From the NCBI GenBank assembly GCA_963573385.1, contig CAUYLG010009048.1, positions 62,001-126,000 on the forward strand: a stretch of 64,000 nt of DNA. The letters are read 5' to 3'. Origin of the DNA: Cacajao melanocephalus. Lineage: Eukaryota; Chordata; Mammalia; Primates; Pitheciidae. The position numbers and the translations under genes were made by a program. Positions 1-16,654 of this stretch are shown one piece after another. Each line of letters opens with the position of its first letter. The stretch's first letter is position 1. The notes under the pieces are model-generated. The model saw nothing but the letters and a program-made list of their open reading frames with translations. It did no database searches and was not told the origin of the DNA.

Positions 1-654
1 GGAAAGAAATTCAACATTGCTGTGAAAAAATAACAAGTGGTATGTGACTGCACAGGTAGTTACCAATTTCTACCATAATGCATTCTTGCAGTTTTGGGAA
101 CAGAGCATATCATTCTAAAACAAGTCATCTTTTCCCCCTAAAGAACAATGTAATAATTTGGATTGCATTTCTAACCAAGAATATGATATAAAACAAACTA
201 TAAATATGAACAACAGGACATTATAGAAGCAAAGATACAACTACAAATCTCTATAACAATTTAAGAGTAAAATTATGTGCCAAGTCCTATATAATGGATG
301 TAAATATAGTGTGCACATTGATTACCCAAAAGGGGGTCCAATGTACCATAAAAATACACACAACACATAAAAATACAACTCTCATAAATCATAAATTTAC
401 CTAACCTGTTATGCTAAGTATAAAAAACAGTAACTAAACATTTAAGTAACAATAATTTTATGTGCCTTCTTAAAAAATTAAAGGGCTTTTTAAGGAATAA
501 TTTTGCTGACTCATATATTTGAAAAGAGATCTAGGAACACTTAAGTAGATGCCCTTCTTTTTCTTTACATAAACTTCACAATAGTACAATAACGTGTTGA
601 AGATTATTTCACTGACCTTATGAATGTTTTAACAAGAGTAGCGTGATAGGATTT
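1..654. other. Intronic, no feature recognised
   Basis: AT-rich intron sequence. I see no exon, repeat family or structure that I can name. Confidence 0.6.
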
Positions 655-945
655 AATTCAATACATATTTATTGCATATCTACTAAAGAAAGATTGGGCC
701 TGTGTTCAGTACTAGAAACATAGTGAGTATAGGATATACCTCTGTTCACAATCCCTCAGGGTTAGCCTCCTCTGGTTATCTGTACCCTCCGAACATATGA
801 TATTATAGTGTTCTCATTTACATATTTCTCTACACTATTAGGCTGTGAGTTACTTGAGAACGGGGAATTCCTTTTCTTATCTACAGATCCTCAGCTATTA
901 GCAATGTGCCTGGAACAGAGTAAAAATAAATGATTTTTTAATTGA
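655..945. repeat. L2-like fossil fragments
   Basis: 655-740 (TACATATTTATTGCATATCT) reads like the reverse complement of an L2 3' end. 770-945, with GAGAACGGGGAATTCC and ending GTAAAAATAAATGA, reads like an L2 3' end in + orientation. Both are highly diverged, and the assignment rests on wording I recognise, not on an alignment. Confidence 0.45.
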
Positions 946-2129
946 ACTACTAGATATGTGTTGCCTGTGATTTTAAAATTATTATTACTTTGAAAGTAGG
1001 GAGGGATTCAATATGATTGATTTTACCTACCCTTAACTTCTTAGGCTATTCAGGTTATAATGCCAACTGTTTAGTCTCTAGCCTGACATGGGACCAAAGC
1101 AGTGATGATAGAAGAGAGAGAGAAAAAAAAAGGTTGTTAAAGGCCTCTTTCTGAGTGTTCACAGCTACAAAGTAGAGAAAGCTATTGACAGCTATTAGAA
1201 GAACTTCATACTTCATTGGAAAACCATAAAAAACAATTACTAGGTCTTTGGCTCAGATTTTTCAACAGGAGCTTCAAAACATCTCTCACAGAATTGCTAA
1301 GATAGGCATAAAGCTGGAAATCCATTCTCTGCTATTTTTGCCTTTTATACTTGGACTTTGACAGTAAGACTCCAAAAGACCAGGTAAAGGAAGAGAGAAT
1401 TGACACACAGGTGCTAATTAGGAGAAAATTTCCCTGGGACTCATCAAAAGACAGAGATCCTTTAGAATTAGGGCTCACAATCCTGGGCAGTCAATATTAG
1501 AACTGCTGTGTTAAGTAAGGTTTGATGACGGGGATATTGAGCTTTGAACATGGGAAAAATTAAGAGGTAAGGACATCAGTATAAACATGGGTTTATAAGA
1601 GACCCACGTTTCCTAGGCAGTGAGTAAATCAACTTACATGTAACAGGTTGAGTATGTATTCCTTAGTAGATTAGATACATAAGATAGGAAAAAAATCAAA
1701 AGAAATGTGGATCAGGTTTTTGAGATGATTCAATATTATCCTCAACAATTATATTACAAGTGCGGGCTCTTAGTCGACATAAAACTACAGGCATTGGCAA
1801 CAAATTTTTGTTATGAAAATTCCACTTCAAACATCTAACTACTTCTGCATGTATCAACTAGAAGTTAGTTCTTAACCACAGCCAATAAAAGCCAATGTTG
1901 GCCTACACATCTTAAAATTTGTGTGCTGCCCTTCCCCATCTGTGGGTTAATTAGAAGGTTAATTTCAGATTAATTACATAAAGGTGTGGGAGATGAGCAA
2001 GCTATCTCACCAGCAGACTTAGCAAAATCCCAAGAATCTGAAAGAATGCAATGAAATGTGGACAGGGAGCTTCCCCAATTTTCCTTCCAATTTGTGCAAG
2101 CCTGAGCATTGAACTCCTGGAGCTTCAGG
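946..2129. other. Intronic, no feature recognised
   Basis: Ordinary intronic sequence with scattered A-rich runs (1121-1130). No exon or nameable repeat seen. Confidence 0.55.
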
Positions 2130-2718
2130 TCATCTTTGAAAACAAGAGGGGTATTGGCCTGAACTTTTGTTTTTTCGTTGAGTCTCTGCCAGGTTTTGGT
2201 GTCAGGATGATGCTGGCCTATAGAATGAGATGGATAGGAGTTCTTCCTCCTCACTTGTTTGGAATAGTTTCAGGAGGAATGGTACTAGCTCCTCTTTGTA
2301 CATCTGGTAGAATTTGGCTGTCTGGTCCTGGGCTTTTTGTTTTTGTTTTTGTTTTTGTATTTTGATTGGTAGGCTATTTATTACTGATTCTAATTCAGAG
2401 CTGATTATTGGTCCACTCAAGGATTCAGTTTCTTACTGGTTCAGTCCTGGGGGGATGTATGTGTCCAAGAATTTATCTGTTTCTTGTAGATTTTCTAGTT
2501 TATGTGCATAGAGTTGTTCATAGTAGTCTCTGACAGTTATTTATATTTCTGTGGGATCAATGGTAATGTCCTCTTTGTCATTTCTAATTGTGTTTATTTG
2601 GATCTTCTCTCTTTTCTTCTTTGTTAGTCTGTTTTTGGTCTATCTTATTAATTTTTTGAAAGAACCAACTCTGGATTCGTTGATCCTTTGTATGGTTTTT
2701 CATGTCTCAATCTCCTTC
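2130..2718 (-). mobile_element. L1, inverted 5' part of a twin-primed copy
   Basis: The reverse complement encodes L1 ORF2 from the reverse-transcriptase region, for example [18 protein letters not shown] around 2250-2310, broken by stops. It meets a + strand L1 head to head near 2718, where antisense TCTCAATCTCCTTCA passes into sense ACACATCAAAAAGC. The inverted part covers ORF2 just upstream of where the sense part starts, as expected for a single insertion by twin priming. A short (TTTTTG) run sits at 2336-2360. Confidence 0.85.
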
Positions 2719-5095
2719 AAAGCACAATCCAACAACACATCAAAAAGCTAAACCACCATGATCAAGTAGGCTTTATCCCTGGTATGCAAAGTTGGTTCAA
2801 CATATGCAAATTGATAAATGTGATTCATCACATAAATAGAACTAAAGATAAAAACAACATGATAATCTCAATAGATGCAGGAAAGGCTTATGATAAAATT
2901 CAACATCCCTTTATTTTAACAACCCTCAATAAACTACACATTGAAGGAACATACTTCAAAGTAATACGAGCCATCTATGGCAGACCCACAGCCAACATCA
3001 CAGTGAATGGACAAGAGCTGGAAGCATTCCCCTTGAAAACTGGCCCAAGACAAGGATGCCGTCTGTCACCACTCGTATTCAACATAGTATTGGAAGTCCT
3101 GGCCAGAGCAATGAGGCAAGAGGAAGAAATAAAAGGTATCCACATAGGAAAAGAAGAAGTCAAAGTATTCTTGTTTGCAGATGACATGATTCTATATCTA
3201 GAAAAACCCATAGTCTTTGCCCAAAAGCTCCTTGAGCTGATAAACAACTTAGCAATGTTTCAGGATACAAAGTCAATGTACAGAAATCACTAGCATTCCT
3301 ATACACCAACAACAATCAACCCAATTGTGAATGGGATTGCCTTCCAATCAAACCAGGAAGGCAACCCCATTCACAATTGCCACAAAAAGAAAAAAATACT
3401 TAGGAATACAGCTAACTAGGGAGGTGAAAGATCTCTATGAGAATTACAAAACACTGCTCAAAGAATTCAGAGGTGACACAAAGAAATGGAAAAATATTCC
3501 ATGTTCATGGATAGGAAGAAACAATATTATTAAAATGGCCATACCGCCTAAAGCAATCTACAGATTCAATGCTATTCCTCTCAAACTACCAATAACATTC
3601 TTCACAAAACTAGAAAAAACTATTTTAAAATTCATATGGAACCAACAAAAAGCCTGAATAGCCAAGGCAATGCTAAGCGTAAAGAACAAAGCTGGAGACA
3701 TCATGTTACCTGACTTCAAACTATTCTACAAAAAATACAGAATACTGTATGGTACTGGTATGAAAACAGACACATACACCAGTGAAACAGAATAGAGAGC
3801 CCAGAAATAATACTGCACACCTACAACCATCTGATCTTCAATGAAACGGACAAAAACAAGCAATGGAAAAAGAACTTCCTATTTAATAAATGGTGCTGGG
3901 ATAACTGACTAGCCATATGCAGAAGATTGAAACTGGACCCCTTCCTTAGACCATATATAAAATTCAACTCAAGTTAGATTAGAAACTTTAATGTATAACC
4001 TAAAACTATAAAAACCCTGGAAGACAACCTAGGAAATACCATTCTGGACATAGGGACTGGCAAAGATTTCATGATGAAGACACCAAAAGTAATTTCAACA
4101 AAAGCAAAAATTGACAGACAGGACCTAATTAAACTAAAGAGCTTCTGCACGGAGTAGACAGACAACCTATGGAATGGGAGAAAATATTTGCAAACTATGC
4201 TTCTGACAAAGGTCTAATAGCCAGTATCTATAAGGAATTTAAACAAATTTACAAGCAAAAAACAGTTCTATTAAAAAGTGGGCAAAGAACATGAACAAAC
4301 ATTTTTCAAAAGAAGACATACATGTGGCCAAGAAACATTTGAAAAAATGCTTAACATCACTGATCATTAGAGAAATGCACATCAAAACCACAATGAGATA
4401 TCATCTCACACCAGTCAGAATGGCTGCTAAAAAAAAAAACTATGAACAGATGCTGATGAGGTTGCAGAGAAAAGGAAACGCCTATATGCTGCTAGTTGGA
4501 ACATAAATTAATTTAGCCATTGTGGAAAGCAGTGTGGCAATTCCCCTAAGAACTAAAAGCAGAATTATCATTTGACCCAGCAATTCCATTATTGGGTATA
4601 TACTCGGAGGACTATAAATCATTCTACCATAAAGACGCATGCATGTGTATTTTCACTGCAGCACAATTTACAGTAGTAAAGATATAGAATCAATCTTAAT
4701 GCCCATCTGTGGTAGACTGGATAAAGAATATGCAGTACATGTACACCACAGCATATGAAATCATGTACTTTGCAGCAACATGGTTGGAGCTGGAGGCCAT
4801 TGTCCTTAGCAAACTAATGCAGGAACAGGAAACCCAATACCACATGTTCTCACTTAGAAGTGGGAGCTAAATAATGAGAACTCATGGATACAAAGAGGGC
4901 AACAACAGATACTAGGGCCTACTTGAGGGTGGTGGGTGGGAGGAGGGAAAGGATAAAAAAAAATACCTGTCAGGTACTATGCTTAGTACCTGGGTGACAA
5001 AGCAATCTGCAAATCCAAATCCCCTTGACACACGTTTACCTATGTAACAAACCTGTATATGAACCTAAAGTAAAAAAAGAAATATATATATATAT
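2719..5095 (+). mobile_element. L1, sense 3' part (ORF2 remnant and 3' UTR)
   Basis: Translation at 2740-3240 shows reverse-transcriptase blocks [38 protein letters not shown] and the catalytic FADDM. Past 3290 it continues in other frames with IKYLGIQL-like, [19 protein letters not shown] and [15 protein letters not shown]. Frameshifts and stops make it inactive. The 3' UTR ends near 5095 in an A-rich and (TA)n tail. It is 5' truncated and joined to the inverted segment upstream. Confidence 0.9.
3322..3379. repeat. 24-bp inverted repeat inside L1
   Basis: Arms 3322-3345 and 3356-3379 are reverse complements at 23 of 24 positions, with a 10-base spacer. The right arm (CCCATTCACAATTGCC) is the normal L1 ORF2 sequence encoding PFTIA; the left arm is foreign to L1 at this point. 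Confidence 0.85.
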
Positions 5096-5148
5096 ATCTA
5101 TTGATAAAAAAGGAAGAAGTCAGAGGAGTTTTTATGAATGGCATAATT

Positions 5149-5278
5149 GAGAGCTTTCAATAAAGGCCAAGAAGAGCTTCCAATAAAGGCCAAATTACTT
5201 GATATCTAATGACTATTAAATTACCTGATATCTGATGACTATTAAATGACAATTAGCTTGATATCTAATGACTATTAG
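5149..5278. repeat. Nested short tandem duplications between two L1 copies
   Basis: GAGCTTTCAATAAAGGCCAA at 5151-5170 recurs with one change at 5174-5193. A second unit of about 26 bp (CTTGATATCTAATGACTATT) occurs at 5195-5220, 5221-5246 and 5257-5277. The segment fills the gap between the two L1 copies. Confidence 0.8.
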
Positions 5279-7195
5279 AAAGAACAACTACAAAACACTG
5301 ATGAAAGAAATTGAAGAGGACCAGAAGAGTTAATACTATTAAAATGACCATACTGTCCGAAGCAATCTACGGATTCAGTGCAACCCTATCAAAATACTAA
5401 TGACATTTTCACAGAAATAGAAAAACAATCCCAAAATGCACATGAAACCACAAAAGACCCTGAGTAGCCAAAGCAATCCTGAGCAAAAAACAAAAACAAA
5501 AACAAAAACAAAATGAACCAAAGCTAGAGGCATCACACCACCTGACTTCAAAATATATTACAATGCTATAGTAACCAAAACAGTATGGTATTGGTATAAT
5601 AACAGACACATCCCCAGTAGAACAGAATAGAGAACTCAGAAATTAATCCATGTATCTATAGCCTACTGATTTTTCCGAAGGTATCACGAACATTATTTGA
5701 GAAAAGTGCACACTCTTCAATAAATAGTGCTGGGAAAACTGGAGATCCATATGCAAAATAATGAAACTAGACCTCTATTTTCCACTGTATACTAAAATCA
5801 ACTCAAAATGGATTAAAGACTTAATCGTGAGACCTGAAACTATAAAAATTTTAGAAGAAATCATAGGGGAAATGCACCCCCATGTTTAGTGCAGCTCTAT
5901 TCACAATAGCTAAAACACTGGTCTAGGCGAAGATTTTATGGCTAAGACTTCAAAAGCACAGGCAACAGAAACAAAAATAGACAAATGGGACAATATTAAA
6001 CTAAAAAGCTTCTGAACAGCAAAGGAAACAATCAACAGAGTGAAGACACAACTTGTACAATGGGAGAAAATATTTGCAAATTATTTATTCAACAAGGGAG
6101 TAATGTCCAGAATCTACAAGAAACTCAATTCTATGGTAAAAACACAAATAATCCCATTAAAAAGTGGGCAAAGGATTTGAGTAGATATTGCTCAAAAGAA
6201 GACCTACAAATGGCAAACAGATACGAAAACATGCTCTACGTCACTGCTTATTAGGGAAATGCAAATGAAAGCCACAATGAGATATTATTTCATCCCAGTT
6301 AAAATGGCTCCGATCAAAAAGACGCGCACAAAAAAATAACCAAAGTCGGCAATGATGTGGAGAAATAGGAACTCTTCTACACTGTTGGTGGGAGTGTAAA
6401 TTAGTACAGCCATTATGGAAAACAGTATGGAGGTTGCTCCAAAAACTAAAAACAGAACTACTATACAATCCAGCAATCCCACTACTGGGTATTTATCCAA
6501 AGGAAAGAAAATCAGTATATCAAAGGGATACCTGCACTCCCATGTTTATGTAGCGCTATTCACAATATCCAAAACATGGAATCAACCTAAGTGTCCATCA
6601 ACATGGAATCAACCTAAGCATCCATCCATTACATATATGCACCACATTTCTTTATCCATTATTGGATAAAGAATTGTGATGCATATACGTATTGGATATT
6701 TATTCAGCCATAACAAGAATGAAATCTTACATTTGCAGAAACATGGACGGAACTGGAGGTCATTATGTTAAATGAAATAAATCAGGGACAGAAAGACAAA
6801 CTTCACATATTCTCACTCAGATGTGAGAGTTAAAAAGGTTGATCTCATGGAGGAGGAGAGTAGAATGATGGTTAGCAGAGTCTGGGAAGGGTGGATGAGG
6901 GCATGAAGGGAGGTTGGTTAATGAGTACAAGCATATGGTTTGATAGAAGGAATAAATGCTAGAGTTTGATAGTACAGTAGGGTGATGATAGTTAACAGTA
7001 ACTGATTGTATATTTCAAGATAGCTAGAAGCGAAGATTTGAAATGTTTCCAGTGTAAAGAAATGGTAGATGTTTGAGGTGATAGTTATCCTGAATACCCT
7101 GATTTGATCATGACATGATGTCTGCATGTATCAAAATATCAGATGTACTCTATAAATATGTATAATTATGTATCAATTAAAATATTTTTTAAAAA
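5279..7195 (+). mobile_element. Older L1, 3' part of ORF2 and 3' UTR
   Basis: Degenerate L1 ORF2 C-terminal region ([14 protein letters not shown] at 6060, NNPIKKWAKDLSRY at 6145-6190, KTWNQPKCPS at 6570-6600), followed by a 3' UTR ending near TCAATTAAAATATTTTTTAA (about 7190). It is more diverged than the copy just upstream and in the same orientation. It contains a (CAAAAA)n run at 5485-5512 and internal local rearrangements at 5875-5917 and 6574-6688. Confidence 0.88.
6633..6688. repeat. 26-bp inverted repeat inside L1
   Basis: The core arms 6643-6658 and 6663-6678 are 16 bp with one mismatch and a 4-base loop. With three further mismatches the arms extend to 6633-6658 and 6663-6688. The right arm (TGGATAAAGAA...TATATAC-like) is expected L1 sequence; the left arm is its inverted copy. 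Confidence 0.8.
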
Positions 7196-9425
<2,230 letters not shown>

Positions 9426-9738
9426 TAAAAAGTGGTAGAAAATTGAAATTTAGAGCTCATCCTCAATCAATAGTAATGAAACCACATTTTTTCTTGTATG
9501 TATTTTAAAGAATATCCTATGTGCAACAGAATCGGAATAAACAATCCCATATGTAGATGTTTGCCTATGTTAACAGAATTTACTACTCAATTTGCCAGAA
9601 TACTAAACAGATAGAGTGATAGTTCACATTTTAAAAATAAAACTTTATAAATCAATATTCTTTAGTTAACAAAACACCAAAAGAGTGATTTGATTTATAA
9701 AAATTCTGTTGCACACAGATTTTAAGAAAGGTATCTTC

Positions 9739-11374
<1,636 letters not shown>

Positions 11375-11960
11375 TTAGGATCGTTTAGTTAGTAGTGACA
11401 GAAAAATCTAATGCAAACTGGCTTACACCAAAGAGAACTAAATAGCCATGTTGAGCGTGACTGATTCCCTTGTGGTAGCAAGATGGCCACCTCTCACACT
11501 GACACCAAATTCCGCGGAAGCAGGAGAGTCCCTTCCTGGCATTCCTGAGCAAGTCTTCACATTTGCTCAGGAATGGCCGAAAGAATACTCCTGTATATTT
11601 GTTACAAGAATGGATGAACAAATGTATGTTGAGTGTCTTTTTTTTCTGGTATCAATGTTTAATTGATTATTATTGCAAAAGAACAGTTTTCCTATGATTA
11701 GTGAAGTAGAAAATTCACAATATATTTAAGAGTCTGGATTTAGTTGCATGCTGACCGGGGGTCCGAGCTCCTGCCAGACTGTGAATTCGTCTATACATTC
11801 CTATCCTAAAGCTACATGAGTGGGTAGAACTGGCTCACACACTCATGCCAGAACCACCTTCTGGGACCAGAGGGATGGAATATGCCATTTTGCTTAGCTT
11901 TGGTGAAGAGAGGGGATGATATTTCCAGAAGCTGAGGGAATGATAATGATACCAGGCAGC
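11375..11960. repeat. Unassigned ancient interspersed repeat
   Basis: 11385-11540 (GCAAACTGGCTTACACCAAA, then AAGATGGCCACC) resembles a repeat whose reverse complement appears at 21665-21900. 11800-11960 looks like its continuation. I cannot name the family. Confidence 0.4.
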
Positions 11961-11984
11961 ACAAAAGGGAAGTGTCCTCCAGAG

Positions 11985-12321
11985 CAGGGGTCCTCAACCC
12001 CCTTGGGGTATCAGTCCAAGGCCTGTTAGGAACTGGGCCGCACAGCAGGAGGTGAGCAGTGGGCGAGGGAGCATTACCACCTGAGTTCCACCTCCTGTTA
12101 GATCAGCCATGGCATTAGATGCATTAGATTCTCACAGGAGCTTGAACCCGATGGTGGATCACACATGTGAGGGATCTCGGTTGCCCGCTTCTCATGAGAA
12201 TCAGATCACCTGCTCACGACCTGAGGTGGAACAGTTTCATCTCGAAACTACTCCCCATCATCCGTGGAAAAATTGCCTTCCACAAGCCTGCCCCTGGCAC
12301 CAAAATAATTGGGGACTGCTG
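11985..12321 (+). mobile_element. Non-autonomous hAT-type DNA transposon, copy 1
   Basis: Ends CAGGGGTCCTCAACC and GGGGACTGCTG form imperfect terminal inverted repeats. The interior (AGGAACTGGGCCGCACAGCA; CATGGCATTAGA; GGAACAGTTTCATC; GTGGAAAAATTG) matches a widespread mammalian Charlie-type family. The same element occurs at 17307-17668 in the same orientation. Confidence 0.8.
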
Positions 12322-13565
<1,244 letters not shown>

Positions 13566-13649
13566 GTATGTCAATGCCAAAGGCTATTTTGAAGATGTGG
13601 CAAATGCAATGGAAGAGGCAAAAGAAGAGATTTTTATCACAGATTGGTG
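13566..13649 (+). CDS. PLD1: PLD1 exon: start of first catalytic lobe
   Basis: This 84-bp exon follows TTGTCTTTCAG and ends before gttagt, a weaker but acceptable donor. It begins with the final G of the Trp split from the previous exon and ends with TG of another Trp. The product is [20 protein letters not shown] followed by EIFITDWW. This is the first conserved block of the catalytic region in the PLD superfamily, with the FITDWW strand next to the active site (about residues 355-381). AKEE replaces the ANEE I remember from human. The intron before it is only 704 bp, the shortest but one of the complete introns here after 35141-35707. Confidence 0.95.
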
Positions 13650-14597
13650 GTTAGTATTTGTCCCTGGGACGTTTTTCAGGATGTCTCCATGTCTGGAAAT
13701 GGACCGTGGTATAGTGCTGCTCAAGAATGACACATTATGAAAATCAGCAGTATCGATGGTTTGGCCAGAGTCTCAACCAATGAACTAAGCCTTCAGTGAA
13801 AGGCCTTTTCAAAAACCTTGGCCTCAACAATATTCTTAAAATACTTAGTTTGAACAATTTGGTTTTGTATTTGCATTTGGGGTCAGACTTCCAAGTATTC
13901 ATTTCAGTAAAGATTATGCTGTAATGTAAGTACAGTTACAGAGGTAATGGTGTCCTTGGGTGTCTTTTGCTAATTTTGGTATGTCTATCATGAGGTCCAG
14001 TGAATATACTTCTAAGCTGTCCTTTTGATGTTGAAATAGTTCCACTTGCCTGTTACTGTAAAGATATCCTCTGTAATGACCAGGCCTGGTCAGCTGTTCT
14101 AGAGATATATCAGGTTTCAACTTTGTGACCACCTTAAAAAAATGTCCATAAGAGTCACTACGCTTATTCAAGTCACCAGAAGCCTCCTATCTGAAACTCA
14201 TTTAGTTCTTGGGAAATTTACTCCTGGAGTTGGTGTAGGCATTTTAGTCTGACTTCAGTTCCAACCATTCATCTGCCTGGAAAGTTAAAACCCATTACAC
14301 TTGCCAACACTGGCTGTGATGGAAATGGAAATGTCTAAAATATGTTTTCCTTCTAGGAACTTATTAACAGTTGCCTGAATGCATCTTATTTCACTCTATC
14401 CAGTTTCCTTCCAAAAGGTGCCTTACGTAAATTGTTAACGTATCATCATAATTTATTCCCTTCTAATTCTAGGTTTTGTGGGCCGTGTCAACGTCTAATT
14501 CAAGAACAGGAGCACATCTTTTGCTTCAGTTGTCTGGAAATCTATAATTCTAAGGCATGCTTTCTTATCGTTGGCCCTGTTGACACCTTGGGCCAGA
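13650..14597. other. Intronic, no feature recognised
   Basis: No repeat or exon recognised. A 71-codon PLD1-like frame reading through the donor at 13650 is intron read-through only. Confidence 0.5.
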
Positions 14598-14770
14598 TAA
14601 TTCTTTGTTGTAGGGGGCTGTCATTTGTGTAGGATGTTTAGCAGCATCCACTAGGTACCAGGAGCAAGTTCCCAGTTGTGGCAACCAAAATATCTTCATA
14701 CATTGCTGGATGTTCCCTGGTTGGAGTTGGGAGAGGATGCAGGATCCCTGCTGGCTGGGAATCACTGATA
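14598..14770 (-). mobile_element. MER5A-like hAT fossil (antisense)
   Basis: The reverse complement reads like MER5A: CAGTGATTCCCAGCC at one end and TTGTGGCAACC...GGACATTTGG-like text inside (GTAGGATGTTTAGCAGCATC at 14629 on the given strand). It is about 170 bp. Confidence 0.75.
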
Positions 14771-15067
14771 GAGGAGATAGACAGGGTATATGGTGACGAA
14801 CATGCTTATGCTGGTGGCAGAGCTTAATTCTGGTTTTCCTATTCTTGCCAAACTTTATCTTTTCAGTCAGTTACCAGGAAGAAAAAAAATGTTTCCTACT
14901 TAAGAGCTATGCCATTGGTTGAATATTTTATAAACACTTGTGATCATAAATTTGTGCCAGTGAGTACTATATTCTTTTAAAAATATATTTCTGAAAGTTT
15001 GGTGAAGATGTGAGAGAGACTAAAAATAGTTTTTCTGTTGAGTCCAGATTTTCATGCTTTATGTCTG

Positions 15068-15485
15068 AACACCAATTTTTTTTTTTTAACTTTTAAATTC
15101 AGGGGTACAATTGCCGGTTTGTTAAATAGGTAAACTTGTGTTATGGGGCTTTGTTGTACAGACGATTTCATCACCCAGGTATTAAGCCTAGTACCCATGA
15201 GTTATTTTTCCTGATCCTCTTCCCTCTACCCTCTGAAAGGCTCTAGTGTGTGTTCCGTGTGTCCATGTGTTCTCATCATTTAGCTCCTACTTCTAAGTGA
15301 GAATATGTGGTATTTGGTTTTCTGTTCCTGTGTTAGTTTGCTAAGGATAATGGCCTCCAGCTCCATCCATGTGCTGCAAAGGACATGATCTCATTCTTTT
15401 TTATGGCTGCATGGTATTGTGTGATGTATATGTACACATTTTCTTATCCAGTCTATCACTGATGGTCATTTATGTTGATTCAATT
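15068..15485 (-). mobile_element. L1 3' end (antisense)
   Basis: Begins with a T-run, then TTTAAATTCAGGGGTACAA, CATGTGTTCTCATCATTTAG, AATGGCCTCCAGCTCCATCC and TTTTTTATGGCTGCATGGTA. This is the reverse complement of an L1P/L1M 3' UTR and ORF2 C-terminus. Confidence 0.9.
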
Positions 15486-16246
15486 AAACATATAAGGAAT
15501 TGAACCCTGTATGTTTTACACTCTACTTTCAGCAAGTGAATGAATCAGGAGTTATTTATTTTTCATGACTGCACTAGGATACCATTTTATTACAACACAC
15601 CGTTAGAACTAAAACCTTCACAGTATTTTCCCTCAAACAAGTAAAGAAAATTCTTATGCAAGCATATTGCAAATAGGAGCAGTCAGAAACTTAACCAAAC
15701 TCTTAATATGCATAGATCAGAGAGGGTGGGGTTATCTACCACAGTCTCTGTATAGATTGTGTATGGTAAATATGACAAAAATAGGATTAATAAAACAGAA
15801 GAATACAAAAGAAAAACAGTGAACAGAGATTTTTTAAAAGAGGGAATTTGTAAAGGGTAGAGAAATAGAAGAGACAAAGGTTGGGCTGGAAACAAAGGTT
15901 GTAGAGAAAATAAATCAGCATTGCATTACCAACTGGTTCACAAAGACTATTCTAGGTAAGAGAATACATGTTTTATATGTATTTAAGTTGGTTTTAAATG
16001 TAATTTTTGAAAAGTTGATTTTAATATTGTTAGTGTTTTTCACATGATGGGTTGAGCTTCTTTAGTAATTGTTTATTAAAATAATTTAGTAGGTTGTGAC
16101 CAGCATTTTTGTTTTTTAAAGAATGACATAGGATCGGAAAGGGAAGGGAAAAGAAAAGAAAGGAAGGTGCAATGTAAGTGGTAATAAGGGATACTAAATT
16201 TGGAAACTATTATTTCAGTTGTAGATAGACAGAAACTTATTTCGTT
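15486..16246. other. Intronic, no feature recognised
   Basis: AT-rich intron without a repeat I can name; an A/G-rich stretch lies at 16135-16165. Confidence 0.5.
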
Positions 16247-16268
16247 GTAGATGGATGGATAGATAGAT

Positions 16269-16315
<47 letters not shown>

Positions 16316-16325
16316 TGATAGATCA
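16247..16325. repeat. (GATA)n microsatellite
   Basis: GATGGATGGATAGATAGATG followed by about a dozen uninterrupted TAGA units, ending TTGATAGATC. It is long enough to be polymorphic. Confidence 0.97.
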
Positions 16326-16407
16326 GATATTGGTTTGGGTGTATAATGTGTTTCTTTCTGCAGCTTATAGTCCAGAAGTTTATAAGTTTGAAAGTCACTG
16401 ACTTCCA

Positions 16408-16604
16408 CAAATGGTTAGCAAACTTTTTCTGTAAAGAACCAGAGACTAAATATTTTTTTAGGCTTTTCAAATCACGTATGGTCTCTGAAGCATATTGTTT
16501 TTTACAGCTCTTTAAAAATATAAAAACAATTCTCAGCTCACAGGCCATGCTAAAACAGCCTATGGGCAGCATTTGGCTTGTGAGTTATAGTTTGTTGACA
16601 CCTA
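16408..16604 (+). mobile_element. Non-autonomous hAT-type DNA transposon
   Basis: GGTTAGCAAACTTTTTCTGT at the left, TAAATATTTTTTTAGGCTTT inside and GTTTGTTGACACC at the right pair as imperfect terminal inverted repeats. The text matches a common Charlie-type family with ends like GGTTGGCAAAC...GTTTGCCGACC. Confidence 0.75.
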
Positions 16605-16654
16605 TCTTAGAAGGCAGATTTAATTTACCACATTTTATCAATACTAAGAGCTAA

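Noticed and set aside
2688..3293. 201-codon reverse-transcriptase frame as a gene
   Set aside because: An L1 ORF2 piece, truncated at the 5' side by the inversion and frameshifted soon after; a fossil, not an active gene.
16076..16572. Open frames with YLSIYLSI repeats
   Set aside because: Translations of the (GATA)n microsatellite.
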